Assembly: GCA_964195155.1 (NCBI GenBank)
Contig: CAXMOP010000005.1
Coordinates: 1 to 33,016, forward strand
From: JACZST01 sp964195155
Lineage (GTDB): Bacteria > Actinomycetota > Acidimicrobiia > Spongiisociales > UBA5794
Direction: 5' to 3'
Length of the DNA stretch: 33,016 nucleotides
Position 1 is the first letter of the stretch, and each line of letters begins with the position of its first letter. This document shows, piece after piece, positions 6,862-15,153 of this stretch. Made by a program: the position numbers and the translations under genes. The notes under the pieces were generated by a model that did no database searches, had not been told where the DNA came from, and was given only the letters and a program-made list of their open reading frames with translations.

Positions 6862-8077
6862 ACTCTGGCCCCTTCACCGGTTCGCCCGACTTCCACACGT
6901 GGGTCACCCGGTCGCGATTCCCCCACCCGGTGTTGTCCTGGATCGGGTCGAAGTCGACCGCGATGACGTCGGCGTCATAACCCTCGACCAACTGGCCGGC
7001 GTGCGGTGCCTGCGGCCCGAGGGTCAGGGGACCGGTGGCGGTGGCTGCCTCAATGGCCTCGAGGGCGCTCAGACCCGCATCCTGGAGGTGCTTGATCTCC
7101 AGGCTGTTGCGTCCGTAGAGGTCGCCGGAGACGAAGATGTCGGTGCCCATGGCGATCTTCACGCCTGCGGCAGCGGCGATCTTGAGCGCCTCGGCGTGGC
7201 GGTCGGCGACGACAACCAGCTTCTCGTAGGCGTAACGGGGCACGGCGTCTTCCATATCGAGCAGTGCGTCGATGATGAAACGGGTGGGGACGAGGATCGC
7301 CCCGCGCTCGATCATGAGGCCTGCTGCCTCTTCGTCGAGATAGGAGCCGTGTTCGATCGTTTGTACGCCGGCCTCGAGGGCGGCCATGATGCCGGGCTTG
7401 CCGTGGCAGTGGGCGGCGACGACGCGTTCGGCACGGGCCGCTTCCTCGACGATGACGGCGAGCTCCTCTGCCGAGAACTGTTGGTGGATCGGATGGTCGA
7501 CTTCGGAGAGCACGCCACCTGATGCGCAGATCTTGATCACCCTGGCGTTCCTTCTGAGTTGGAGCCTGACCGCCTTCAGGCACTCGGGAACGCCGTCGGC
7601 CATCACGCCAAAACCGGTGCCGTCGTGCACCCAGTCGAGGGGAAACCCGTGGGTGTCGCCGTGTCCGCCGGTCGTCGAGAGCACGTCTCCTGCGGCGTAG
7701 ATCGTCGGTCCCTGGAGGGATCCGTCGGCGATCGCCGGTTCGATCGACAGGCCGAGGCCGCCGAGCTCGCGCACCGAGGTCACGCCCCCGTCGAGGGTCC
7801 TGCGCACGTCGGAGACGGAGCGTGCGGCCTGGGTTGCCGGGTCGCCCTTCGCCCAGATCTCGATGTCCGGGGAGCGTTCTCCGCTGAAGTGGCCGTGGCA
7901 CTCCCACAGTCCCGGAAGCACCGTCCGAACAGTGCTTACCTGGGCCCCGGGTGTTTCCGGCGCATCGGTGGCCGGCCCTGCGTAGTCGATCGCCGTGCCG
8001 TCGAGCACGACGACGCCGTCGGCAACCGTTTCGCCCCGTCCGGGGATGAGCAGATCGGCTTGGATGCGAACGGTCAT
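6860..8077 (-). CDS. Amidohydrolase, imidazolonepropionase/prolidase-like
   Basis: Metal-dependent hydrolase of the amidohydrolase superfamily (COG1228-like), 405 residues, cytoplasmic. Metal-site residues are visible: H61-G-H63 after LPGLWE, Lys182 in VIKICASGG (position of the usually carboxylated Lys), His223/His225 in AAHCHG, His243 in IEHGS, and Asp313 in MGTDIF. The ends form the small composite beta domain (IQADLLIPGRGE; VEGYDADVIAVDFDP). Relatives hydrolyse dipeptides with C-terminal Pro or Arg, or cyclic amides; I cannot assign the substrate. ATG at 8077 is chosen because it is preceded by AAGGAGAG at good spacing; the frame is open further upstream without family similarity. It is a lone minus-strand gene facing the clp operon. 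Confidence 0.88.
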   Translation of the reverse strand: MTVRIQADLLIPGRGETVADGVVVLDGTAIDYAGPATDAPETPGAQVSTVRTVLPGLWECHGHFSGERSPDIEIWAKGDPATQAARSVSDVRRTLDGGVTSVRELGGLGLSIEPAIADGSLQGPTIYAAGDVLSTTGGHGDTHGFPLDWVHDGTGFGVMADGVPECLKAVRLQLRRNARVIKICASGGVLSEVDHPIHQQFSAEELAVIVEEAARAERVVAAHCHGKPGIMAALEAGVQTIEHGSYLDEEAAGLMIERGAILVPTRFIIDALLDMEDAVPRYAYEKLVVVADRHAEALKIAAAAGVKIAMGTDIFVSGDLYGRNSLEIKHLQDAGLSALEAIEAATATGPLTLGPQAPHAGQLVEGYDADVIAVDFDPIQDNTGWGNRDRVTHVWKSGEPVKGPE

Positions 8078-8190
8078 GACTCTCCTTCGCGTCAGGCGGG
8101 CGGTCACAGTAGCTGCGGCCATGTTTGCTGGGCGCCTCGCAGTGCGCTCGCCGCCGACTGCGTGATCGCGACGTCTCTGACCGAGAAGCA

Positions 8191-8210
8191 ACTCGTGACT
8201 CGTGACTCGC
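8191..8210. repeat. Tandem heptamer array, unit ACTCGTG
   Basis: ACTCGTG (8191-8197), ACTCGTG (8198-8204), then ACTCGC (8205-8210). It sits just before the GC-rich hairpin repeat and upstream of the amidohydrolase gene. Confidence 0.6.
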
Positions 8211-8222
8211 TACCTGGTCTTC

Positions 8223-8310
8223 GTCTCCCCCGCTTCGCGGGGGAGACGCGCTGCGGCGACAGCCGGAGCGCAGAGGGGGCTCCCCCGCGGCGCTGGCGCT
8301 TGCGGGGGAG
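8223..8310. repeat. GC-rich dispersed hairpin repeat, copy 1
   Basis: The core hairpin CTCCCCCGCTTCGCGGGGGAG is followed by ACGCGCTGCG, a CAG-containing linker and AGCGCAGAGGGGG, and then a second hairpin CTCCCCCGCGG...GCGGGGGAG to 8310. The first 58 bases match 24178-24235 at most positions, with paired changes in the hairpin loop, and resemble 14388-14435. This is a dispersed intergenic element in a single genome, comparable in size to REP/BIME repeats. Confidence 0.75.
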
Positions 8311-8533
8311 GCGAGGATTCTGGGTTGCTCGTTAACTGGCCTTACTTGGAAGAAGTGACTAGTCCGTTTGTGTTGCCACGCATTGTGTCTCGACGGCCAC
8401 ATTCTGTCGACATAAGGTGGCTTTGAGGCTGAAAAGGTCACGTGGGGGATTGCCACAAGGCCTGGCTCGGGTTCACGGAAGGGCCGGTGGCAAAGCGGGA
8501 GACTACTCAGCCAGCAGGGGGAGTGGTGGAGCG

Positions 8534-8562
8534 GGGTCGGAACCCATACCGGGTTCCGACCC
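8534..8562. terminator. Strong 12-bp hairpin
   Basis: Perfect 12-bp stem GGGTCGGAACCC (8534-8545) with GGGTTCCGACCC (8551-8562) and a 5-base loop ATACC. No T-run. It lies about 115 bp beyond the 3' end of the minus-strand DUF4015 gene, so it could be a backup terminator or part of the repeat cluster. Confidence 0.55.
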
Positions 8563-8593
8563 TCGCATTTGGGCACCAGCCTTCGGCTGCTGC

Positions 8594-8658
8594 GGTATCA
8601 GGTATCGAGTATCAGGTATCGAGATGGTCGCTGTACCTCATACCTGATACTCAATACC
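8594..8658. repeat. Heptamer array with inverted copies, unit RGTATCR
   Basis: Four heptamers in register, GGTATCA, GGTATCG, AGTATCA, GGTATCG (8594-8621), are followed after 16 bases by three inverted heptamers, TCATACC, TGATACT, CAATACC (8638-8658). The two sides can form a long hairpin. This is the clearest example of the array layout in the window. Confidence 0.85.
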
Positions 8659-8660
8659 GG

Positions 8661-8683
8661 CCTGAGCGGCGCAGCCGCTCAGG
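8661..8683 (-). terminator. Terminator overlapping the DUF4015 stop
   Basis: Perfect 10-bp stem CCTGAGCGGC/GCCGCTCAGG with loop GCA. The minus-strand stop codon (8679-8681) and the final codons lie in the stem, so the last residues are encoded by the hairpin. Confidence 0.7.
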
Positions 8684-10187
8684 ACTTCGGCAGCATCGCC
8701 GGGACGAACTGGCTCTCCTGGCTCCACAACATCCAGCCGATCCCCACGGCTTCGGCGGCATCGATGCTTTCTCGGACCTGCTCGGGCGTGTGGGCGAATG
8801 CCTGAAGCCACGGCCGGATCAACGCCCCGCCCGTCGCCTTCGGCAGCCCGCTTGCCAGAGCATCGGAGACGACGATCCCGGGGTGGTCGTTGGGCCGCTC
8901 GAGGTTTCGCCAGCCGGTCCCGTAGTGGCTCGGGTAGATCATCGGGCTGATCGCGTCGGCGGCGCCGGAGAGTTCTGTCACCCGCTGCCCGATGCCCTGA
9001 TCGTCGGTCGTTGACATGATGATTCCGAAGATGTCGGCCGACACCACGCAGCCCTCCTGGTGGATAGCCTCGGCAGCCCGGGAAAGGAATCCGGAGACGG
9101 TGGCGACCCGTAGCTCTTCGCCCACCGGCTGGGACCAGGCAATATTTTCGATGTCTCCGTCGGTCGGGAACCGGACGTAGTCGTATTGGATCTCATCGAA
9201 CCCCAGCTGGCACGCCTCCACGCCGAGGGCGATCGGGTAATCCCACGATGCCGGGTTGGTCAAGTCAACCCAGGCCTGGCCGGCGGCGTCGACCCAGATC
9301 TCACCGTCGAGGTTGCGGATGGCGGTTTCCGGGAAGTTTCGCGCCCGCGGTGCGTCCTGGAAAGTGACGATCCTGGTGATGGTGTAGAGATCACGCTCCT
9401 TGGCCTGTGACAGGACGCGGTCGGCGTTGTACACGATGAGCATCGCCGCTCCCGACACCTGAGACTCGTAACGAACCGCGCCCTTCTCGTTCTTGGTGTC
9501 GAACACCAGCGTGTTCACCACAGATTCGTCCGCCAGGCGCAGCAGCGTCGCGTAGCGTTCCGCGTCGCCTGCTGCCGCGGGACTCACCCGCATCCCTCGC
9601 ACAACGAACGGCTCCAGCACGGCATCGAGCGATCGCTGCCCCTCTTCCAACGCCATCGCGACGGTGCCCCAGCCCGGCCGTCCGAATTCCACGAGACCGG
9701 GTTGTGGCGAGCCAAGTTCGAAGGCACCGTCGGCGTCGGTAGTGGTGACCGCTTCACCACGCTTGACCAAAACGCCGGGAATCCCCTTGCCACCCGGATC
9801 GGTCACCAACCCGAACACGATGATCGGGCTCAGCGCGACGCGAGCGGCTTGCGGGTCCGCAGACGCAATCGTCTTGATCGCTCGATGAAAGCCGGAAGCG
9901 ACCGCTTCGATCTCGGCAGGCAGCCGGATCGACACCTCCACCGTCCCATCGGCGCCGGTCACGTATTCGGCGCTCCCTGCGGTCACCACCGCGCCCTCGA
10001 TCGGCTCACCGTCGGATACGACCGAGATCATCACCGGCTCGGTGCCACGGAGGAGCCCGTACCCGAAGAAGGCGATCGATGCCAACACGACAACGACCGT
10101 CAGCGCCCGAAAAATGCGGAAGAACCGCGACGGCCTGGCGTCGTTCGCTTTCGCGTTGCGGGATCCGCGCCTTCTCGTCCGTCGCAT
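8679..10187 (-). CDS. Membrane-anchored DUF4015 putative glycoside hydrolase
   Basis: Protein of 502 residues with a basic N-terminus (MRRTRRRGSRNAKAND), one membrane segment at about 28-47 (ALTVVVVLASIAFFGYGLL), then two carboxypeptidase-regulatory/SpaA-like beta repeats (about 50-190, with GADGTVEVSI and DADGAFELG). A C-terminal TIM-barrel-like domain of the DUF4015 family (PF13200-like) covers about 195-500. Barrel phrases are VNTLVFDTKNEKG, IWVDLTNP-like AWVDLTNPASWDY, GFDEIQYDYVRFP and DAISPMIYPSHYG; the DEIQYDYVRFP acidic residues are candidate catalytic ones. It should be anchored with the barrel outside the cell, possibly acting on wall or surface glycans. ATG 10187 is chosen because it gives the short basic anchor; longer extensions run into the valS region and look like shadow sequence. 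Confidence 0.82.
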   Translation of the reverse strand: MRRTRRRGSRNAKANDARPSRFFRIFRALTVVVVLASIAFFGYGLLRGTEPVMISVVSDGEPIEGAVVTAGSAEYVTGADGTVEVSIRLPAEIEAVASGFHRAIKTIASADPQAARVALSPIIVFGLVTDPGGKGIPGVLVKRGEAVTTTDADGAFELGSPQPGLVEFGRPGWGTVAMALEEGQRSLDAVLEPFVVRGMRVSPAAAGDAERYATLLRLADESVVNTLVFDTKNEKGAVRYESQVSGAAMLIVYNADRVLSQAKERDLYTITRIVTFQDAPRARNFPETAIRNLDGEIWVDAAGQAWVDLTNPASWDYPIALGVEACQLGFDEIQYDYVRFPTDGDIENIAWSQPVGEELRVATVSGFLSRAAEAIHQEGCVVSADIFGIIMSTTDDQGIGQRVTELSGAADAISPMIYPSHYGTGWRNLERPNDHPGIVVSDALASGLPKATGGALIRPWLQAFAHTPEQVRESIDAAEAVGIGWMLWSQESQFVPAMLPKS

Positions 10188-10280
10188 CGCCTCGATTCTA
10201 TGGTGTTGCCGGGGTTCTCGGCACCGAGTACGCGGTACACTTCCCGGCCTTGGAGGAGCCACCTGTGATGTCCGAGAGGC
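10188..10280. promoter_or_regulatory. Divergent promoter region, DUF4015 gene / valS
   Basis: This 93-bp gap between head-to-head genes must carry both promoters. A palindrome CTCGGCACCGAG lies near its middle (about 10219-10230), followed by GTACGCGGTACACT, in which TACACT could be a -10 for valS. No good -35 was found. GGAGGAGCC just before valS may be part of its leader. Confidence 0.3.
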
Positions 10281-12899
10281 ATGATGAAGCCAACGTACCA
10301 ACCGGACGCGGTCGAATCGCGCTGGTACTCGCGGTGGGAGGACGCCGGCGCCTTCAAGCCTGAGGTCAATCCCGCCGGTCGGCCCTTTTCGATCGTTATC
10401 CCGCCCCCGAACGTCACCGGCACGCTGCACATCGGCCACGCCCTCGACCTGTCGATCCAGGACGCCATCATCCGGCGCAAGCGCATGCAGGGCTATGCCG
10501 CGCTGTGGGTGCCGGGCGCCGACCACGCCGGCATCGCCACCCAGAACGTCGTCGAACGCGAGCTGGCCAACGAGGGGCTCACCCGCCACGACCTCGGCAG
10601 GGAGGCCTTTGTCGAGCGGGTCTGGGCGTGGAAGCGCTCATCGGGAAACCGCATCACCGAGCAGATGCGCACGATGGGCTTCTCCCCGGACTGGGATCGC
10701 GAGCGCTTCACCATGGACGATGGGCTGTCCAAAGCCGTGCGCAAGGTCTTCGTCGATCTCTACCACGAAGGGCTGATCTACCAGGGCAACCGGATCATCA
10801 ACTGGTGCCCGCGCTGCCACACCGCCATCTCAGACATCGAGGTCGAATTCGAGGACGAAGTCGGTGAGCTCAGCTACATCAACTATCCCTTCGTCGACGG
10901 CGAAGGGCACATCACCGTCGCCACCACCCGCCCCGAGACCATGCTCGGCGACACCGCGGTGGCGGTGCACCCCAACGACGAGCGTTACCGCGACGCCATT
11001 GGTCGGACGGTGCTCCTGCCGTTGCTCGATCGCGAGATCTCGGTGGTAGCAGACGACGCCGTCGACAAAGACTTCGGCACCGGGGCGGTCAAGGTCACCC
11101 CGGCGCACGACCTGCTCGATTTCGAGATTGCCGAGCGCCACGGCCTTGAGGCGCTGGTCGTCATCGATACCGAGGCCAAGATCACCACGGTGGGCGGCCC
11201 GTTCCAGGGTCAGGATCGATTCGAGGCTCGGGAAGCGGTTCGTCACGAGTTGAAACGCGGGGGATTCCTCGAGAAGGTCGAAGATCATCACCACTCGGTT
11301 GGCCATTGCTCTCGCTGCGGAACCGTGGTCGAGCCGCTGCTCTCCCTCCAGTGGTTCGTCAAGGTCGAGCCGCTCACCGTCCCGGCGATGGCTGCCATCA
11401 CCGAAGGCAGGAGCCGCTTCATCCCCAAACGGTGGGAGAACAACTACCTGCGTTGGATGGAGAACCTCAGGGACTGGACGATCAGCCGCCAGTTGTGGTG
11501 GGGGCACCAGATCCCCGTGTGGTACTGCGACGCATGCGACGAGACCATCGTTTCGATGGAGGACCCCACCGAGTGCACCGCGTGCGGTTCCCATGCGCTG
11601 CGCCGGGACGAGGACGTCCTCGACACCTGGTTCTCGTCGCAACTGTGGCCGTTCTCGACGATGGGATGGCCCGAGGAGACCGACGATTTCGCCAGGTACT
11701 ACCCGACCGACGTTCTGGTGACCGGGTTCGACATCATCACCTTCTGGGTGTCGCGAATGCTGATGTCCGGCATCCACTTCACCGGGGAGGAGCCGTTCGC
11801 CGACATCGTCATCCACGGGATGATCCGCACCGCAGACGGGCGCAAGATGTCAAAGTCGTCCGGCAACGCGATCGACCCGCTCGAGCTCGTCGATTCCTAC
11901 GGGGCAGACCCGCTGCGCCTTGCCCTGCTGCAGAACTCTCCCCCCGGCCACGACATCCCGTTCGACGAGCAGTGGGTCGACGCGGCGCGCCGCTTCGGCA
12001 ACAAGCTGTGGAATGCCCTGCGTTTTGCCGTCGAGGTGATCGGAATCAGCGATGTGCCGTCCGCCGGGGGATACCCGGATGACCCCGGCCCCGAGGATGC
12101 ATGGATCCTGGGCCGGCTCGCCGAAGTGACCGTGGAGTTCGATCGGCTCAGCGACGAGTACCGCCTGTCGGATGCCTACGGCCTCCTCTACACCTTCGCC
12201 TGGGCCGAGGTGTTCGATTGGTACCTGGAGCTGGCAAAGACCCCGTTGAAGGACGAGGCTCGCGCCGCGACTACCAAGGCGGTGCTCGGTGTGGTGCTGC
12301 GGGACCTGTTGAAGCTGTTCCACCCCGCAATCCCTTTCCTGACCGAGGAGTTGTGGAGTGAGCTCGGCGATGGGGAGCCGCTGATCACGAATTCCTGGCC
12401 AAGCCCTCCCGCAGTGGAGGGCCCAGCATCGATGGAGACGCTCCAGGAACTGATCGTCGGGATGCGCCGCTTCCGATCTGATCATCAACTCGGCGCAAAG
12501 GTCCCGATCGAGGTCACCATCAAAGATCCCGAGGGGGTGGTGGGGGACTGGTGGCCTGAGCATCTGAGCGCACTGGCAGGGGTGTCGATCGCTGACGGTC
12601 CCGGCGATGCTGGATCGGCGCCGAGCCGGGTGGACGCCGCGGCAACGATCGATGCCGGCCCGGTCCAAGCCGTCGTCTCGCTCGGTGGCCTGGTCGACGT
12701 CGATGCCGAGCGGGAACGACTTTCTCGGGCAGCCGGCCAGGCCACCGAGGATCTCGAACGCTCAACGAGAAAGCTCGCCAACCAGGCGTTTCGCGACCGA
12801 GCCCCGTCCGATGTGGTGGCCGCCGAGGAAACCAAGGCCGCTGAGGCCGGGGCCCGTCTCGAAAACCTCGAGGCACAGATCGCCGAGCTGGCACGATGA
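10281..12899 (+). CDS. valS: Valyl-tRNA synthetase
   Basis: Class I aminoacyl-tRNA synthetase of 872 residues that charges tRNA-Val in the cytoplasm. The HIGH motif is in PPPNVTGTLHIGHAL (H50-H53) and KMSKS is at 522-526 (GRKMSKSSGN). The editing (CP1) domain includes TTRPETMLGDTAV and the GTGAVKVTPAHD segment. A C-terminal coiled-coil arm (about 805-872, with ERERLSRAAGQ and Lys/Glu-rich helices) is the Val-specific tail. A zinc-knuckle-like CPRCHTAI and CSRCG occur in the insertion, and CDAC/CTACG further on. Two adjacent ATG codons (10281, 10284) are possible starts. It overlaps folC by 4 bases (ATGA). Confidence 0.97.
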   Translation: MMKPTYQPDAVESRWYSRWEDAGAFKPEVNPAGRPFSIVIPPPNVTGTLHIGHALDLSIQDAIIRRKRMQGYAALWVPGADHAGIATQNVVERELANEGLTRHDLGREAFVERVWAWKRSSGNRITEQMRTMGFSPDWDRERFTMDDGLSKAVRKVFVDLYHEGLIYQGNRIINWCPRCHTAISDIEVEFEDEVGELSYINYPFVDGEGHITVATTRPETMLGDTAVAVHPNDERYRDAIGRTVLLPLLDREISVVADDAVDKDFGTGAVKVTPAHDLLDFEIAERHGLEALVVIDTEAKITTVGGPFQGQDRFEAREAVRHELKRGGFLEKVEDHHHSVGHCSRCGTVVEPLLSLQWFVKVEPLTVPAMAAITEGRSRFIPKRWENNYLRWMENLRDWTISRQLWWGHQIPVWYCDACDETIVSMEDPTECTACGSHALRRDEDVLDTWFSSQLWPFSTMGWPEETDDFARYYPTDVLVTGFDIITFWVSRMLMSGIHFTGEEPFADIVIHGMIRTADGRKMSKSSGNAIDPLELVDSYGADPLRLALLQNSPPGHDIPFDEQWVDAARRFGNKLWNALRFAVEVIGISDVPSAGGYPDDPGPEDAWILGRLAEVTVEFDRLSDEYRLSDAYGLLYTFAWAEVFDWYLELAKTPLKDEARAATTKAVLGVVLRDLLKLFHPAIPFLTEELWSELGDGEPLITNSWPSPPAVEGPASMETLQELIVGMRRFRSDHQLGAKVPIEVTIKDPEGVVGDWWPEHLSALAGVSIADGPGDAGSAPSRVDAAATIDAGPVQAVVSLGGLVDVDAERERLSRAAGQATEDLERSTRKLANQAFRDRAPSDVVAAEETKAAEAGARLENLEAQIAELAR

Positions 12900-14266
12900 G
12901 CGAGGGGCACCGCATTGAGGACCACGACCAGGCGATCGCTTTCCTCAATGATCGGATCGGTCGAGGAGTCAAGCCCGGTTTGGAGCGGATCGCTGGACTC
13001 GTCGAGTTCATGGGTGACCCGCAGCTCGCCTTTTCGATCATCCACGTGGCGGGCACCAACGGCAAGACGACCGTCACCCGCCTGGTCGCCGGCATCCTTG
13101 GCGCTCACGGGTATCGAACCGGCGCCTTCACCTCACCCCACCTCCATCGTGTTGAGGAGCGGTTCGTCGTAGACGGACGACCGATGTCTTCTGACGAATT
13201 CATCGAAGCCGTGGCCGACATTGCGTGGTTCGTCGAGGAATACGAGCGTCGCAGCGGCAACGGTGTCACCTATTTCGAGCTCACCGCCGCACTCGCGTTG
13301 TCGTCCTTTGCCGCCGCCGCGATCGATGTCGCGGTCATCGAAGTCGGGCTGGGCGGACGGTGGGATGCCACCAACATCGTGGATTCCGACGTGGCCGCGA
13401 TCACCGGTATCGCGCTCGACCACATGGAATACCTCGGCGAGACCGTCGGCGAGATCGCCGGGGAGAAGGCGGCGATCATCGACCAGGACGGCATCGTCGT
13501 AACCGGCCCCCTGCCCCCGGGCGCCGAGGGGCCGGTGACTGCCCGGGTGGCAGAGACCGACGCCAGGTGGCTGCGCTACGGCGACGACTTCACCGTCGAA
13601 GACGAAACCCTTGCCGTAGGCGGGTGGGTGGTCGGCGTCGAAGGGACCTACGACCGATACGACGACCTGTATCTTCCGGTGCACGGCCGTCACCAGGCAA
13701 CCAACCTCGCCACCGCAATCGCCGTCTGTGAAGCGTTTGTCGGCCACGCCCTCGATCAGGATGCGTTGCGGACCGCGGTCTCGGCGAGCACCCATCCGGG
13801 TCGGATCGAGGTCGTCAACCGTAAGCCCCTGGTCATCGTCGACGGGGCGCACAATCAGCAGGGGATCGAGGGGCTGGCCGGCGCCCTCCTCGAAGAGTTC
13901 CCCGAAGAGGCGTATCAACTCGTGGTCGGCATGCGCGGCACGCGGTCGCCGGGCGAGGTCCTGGTGCCGCTCGATGGGCAGATCGCGCACATCTGGGCGT
14001 GTGCTCCCGATGATCCCCGCGCCCAGCCCGCCGCGGACATCGCCCGAGCCGCAGCCGAGGTATTGGGCTGCGAAGCAACCGTGATCGAGTCGGTGCCTGA
14101 GGCGCTGGCGGCAGCCATGGAAGCGGCTGGACCGAAAGGGGCGGTGGTCGTGACCGGATCGCTCTATGTGGCGGGCGAGGCCCGGGCCGAACTCGTCGGA
14201 ACCGACGCCGAGCCTTCCGGCGTGCACGTCCGATATCAACCCCCCATCGATCTACGAGGTGAGTAA
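12896..14266 (+). CDS. folC: Folylpolyglutamate / dihydrofolate synthase
   Basis: Mur-ligase-type ATP-dependent ligase of 456 residues that adds glutamate to folates, and in bifunctional members also makes dihydrofolate from dihydropteroate. The P-loop is GTNGKTT at 53-59. Further family signatures are FTSPHLHRVEERF, EVGLGGRWDATN and ITGIALDHMEYLG with the Mg-binding His. The C-terminal domain begins near HPGRIEVVN and DGAHNQQGIEGL. The start overlaps the valS stop (ATGA). valS-folC adjacency is common in bacteria, and the two are probably cotranscribed. The end is followed at once by an intergenic repeat cluster. Confidence 0.95.
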   Translation: MSEGHRIEDHDQAIAFLNDRIGRGVKPGLERIAGLVEFMGDPQLAFSIIHVAGTNGKTTVTRLVAGILGAHGYRTGAFTSPHLHRVEERFVVDGRPMSSDEFIEAVADIAWFVEEYERRSGNGVTYFELTAALALSSFAAAAIDVAVIEVGLGGRWDATNIVDSDVAAITGIALDHMEYLGETVGEIAGEKAAIIDQDGIVVTGPLPPGAEGPVTARVAETDARWLRYGDDFTVEDETLAVGGWVVGVEGTYDRYDDLYLPVHGRHQATNLATAIAVCEAFVGHALDQDALRTAVSASTHPGRIEVVNRKPLVIVDGAHNQQGIEGLAGALLEEFPEEAYQLVVGMRGTRSPGEVLVPLDGQIAHIWACAPDDPRAQPAADIARAAAEVLGCEATVIESVPEALAAAMEAAGPKGAVVVTGSLYVAGEARAELVGTDAEPSGVHVRYQPPIDLRGE

Positions 14267-14276
14267 AAGACACCAG

Positions 14277-14324
14277 TCGCGAGTCGCGAGTCGCGAGCAA
14301 GATCGGATCTTTCTCGCGACTCGC
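14277..14324. repeat. Heptamer array with inverted copy, unit TCGCGAG
   Basis: TCGCGAG occurs three times in register (14277-14297), then a 15-base loop, then inverted CTCGCGA CTCGC (14313-14324). The stem is 12 bp and begins about 10 bases after the folC stop, so it may serve as its terminator. Confidence 0.85.
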
Positions 14325-14387
14325 CCCCTTTCCTCGGAGGTGAACGGTCGGGGTGTGTGACCCCTGCTCTAGTGAGGCGATTTCTCT

Positions 14388-14435
14388 ACCTCCCCCTCAG
14401 GGGGAGGTGCCGAGCGTCACCGAGGCGGAGGGGGT
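14388..14435. repeat. GC-rich dispersed hairpin repeat, copy 2
   Basis: The hairpin ACCTCCCCCTCAGGGGGAGGT is followed by GCCGAGCGTCACCGAGGC and GGAGGGGGT. The layout is that of the copies at 8223 and 24178 (C-rich hairpin, self-complementary linker, G-rich tail), but the sequence is more diverged. Confidence 0.6.
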
Positions 14436-14480
14436 CAAAGCGTTGTCGCGACCACGGTTAGACCCCCCTCCCCTCCCTCA

Positions 14481-14545
14481 ACGAGGGCTCTTGCATCGGA
14501 CTCATGTTGCCGTTCCGGCGATTGTTGCGATCCAAGAGCCCTCGT
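14481..14545. repeat. 13-bp inverted repeat
   Basis: ACGAGGGCTCTTG (14481-14493) and CAAGAGCCCTCGT (14533-14545) are perfect inverted repeats around 39 bases. They are flanked by CTCCCCCTCAG (about 14391-14401) and CTGAGGGGGGAG (about 14563-14574), also inverted. The whole 14390-14575 unit resembles a small palindromic non-autonomous element. Confidence 0.5.
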
Positions 14546-14648
14546 CGGTCGGGACTCCCCACTGAGGGGGGAGCAAAGAACGGGTCCGCCACTACGGCTA
14601 GACCCCCCCTCTGTGATCGGTGCTCACGGCTCGCTCCCGTGATCGGTG

Positions 14649-14676
14649 CTCGCGACTCGCGACTCGCGACTCGCGA
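14649..14676. repeat. Heptamer array, unit CTCGCGA x4
   Basis: Four exact copies of CTCGCGA in register end 15 bases before the ndk start codon. The unit is the reverse complement of the array at 14277-14297, so the two arrays form inverted borders of the spacer. The array takes up the region where an ndk ribosome binding site or leader would be expected. Confidence 0.85.
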
Positions 14677-14691
14677 CTAACTTCTCGGCCC

Positions 14692-15096
14692 ATGGCACTG
14701 CAACAAACATTTGTGATGGTGAAACCCGACGGGGTCCGGCGGAGGCTCGTCGGTGAGGTGATCGGCAGGCTCGAGAGCAAGGGTCTCCGCCTGGAAGCGA
14801 TGCGCATGCTGACGATCGACGACGAGTTGGCCGAAACCCACTATGCCGAACATGCCGAGCGCCCATTCTTTGCCGACCTGGTCGAGTTCATCACCAGCGG
14901 CCCCGTGGTCGCCATGCGGTGGGGCGGCGAGAGTGCGATCACGGTCGCTCGCACGCTCATGGGCGACACGAACCCGGTGGACGCTGCACCCGGGACCATC
15001 CGCGGCGACTTCGGCCTCGAGATTACGCACAACATCGTCCACGGCTCGGACTCGCCGGCCAGCGCCGAACGTGAGCTTGCGCTGTTCTTCGGATGA
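14692..15096 (+). CDS. ndk: Nucleoside diphosphate kinase
   Basis: Transfers the gamma-phosphate between nucleoside triphosphates and diphosphates through a phospho-histidine. It has 134 residues, a usual length. The active-site His is His117 in NIVHGSDS; the nucleotide-binding KPDGV lies at 11-15 and the Kpn-loop region GPVVAM at 70-75. ATG 14692 gives the standard N-terminus MALQQTFVMVKPDGV. No Shine-Dalgarno is visible, and the preceding bases are a tandem heptamer array, so a leaderless or weakly initiated message is likely. mreB follows after 57 bases with its own possible promoter. Confidence 0.96.
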   Translation: MALQQTFVMVKPDGVRRRLVGEVIGRLESKGLRLEAMRMLTIDDELAETHYAEHAERPFFADLVEFITSGPVVAMRWGGESAITVARTLMGDTNPVDAAPGTIRGDFGLEITHNIVHGSDSPASAERELALFFG

Positions 15097-15123
15097 AGCA
15101 GGGCTCAAAAACCGAACGTTGGG

Positions 15124-15129
15124 TACACT
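15124..15129 (+). promoter_or_regulatory. Possible -10 box for the mre operon
   Basis: TACACT at 15124-15129, 25 bases before the mreB start, in the ndk-mreB gap. No good -35 is seen at 17 bp. GGTGACTTC precedes the start codon with a modest ribosome binding site (CCAGGTGA). Confidence 0.3.
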
Positions 15130-15153
15130 CTCAGAACGCTCCCAGGTGACTTC

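Larger units (their letters stand above)
8078..8678. other. 600-bp spacer made of repeats and hairpins
   Basis: No gene seen. Contents in order are a heptamer array (8191-8210), a GC-rich hairpin repeat shared with 24178-24235 (8223-8310), an unassigned inverted repeat TTGCCAC/GTGGCAA (8450-8456 and 8487-8493), a 12-bp perfect hairpin (8534-8562), and a heptamer array with inverted copies (8594-8658). The amidohydrolase promoter must lie near 8080-8190 on the minus strand, but no clear -10/-35 was found. Confidence 0.6.
14267..14691. other. 425-bp spacer of repeats before ndk
   Basis: No gene seen. The spacer is bounded by two heptamer arrays of the same unit in opposite orientation (14277-14324 and 14649-14676). 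Between them lie a GC-rich hairpin repeat (14388-14435), a 13-bp inverted repeat (14481-14545), and a duplicated segment ACGGYTAGACCCCCC (near 14454-14469 and 14594-14609). Confidence 0.6.

Noticed and set aside
8441..8520. Cobalamin or cyclic-di-GMP riboswitch
   Set aside because: GCCAC and GGTGG phrases looked suggestive, but the ordered consensus boxes are missing on both strands and the block does not sit in a leader of a fitting gene.
7050..8576. Long minus-strand frame over the amidohydrolase
   Set aside because: Arg/Pro-rich shadow of the real gene in another frame; no motifs.
10188..10589. Longer N-terminus of the DUF4015 protein into valS
   Set aside because: The extension is antisense to valS and hides the membrane anchor; ATG 10187 gives a standard basic-plus-hydrophobic start.
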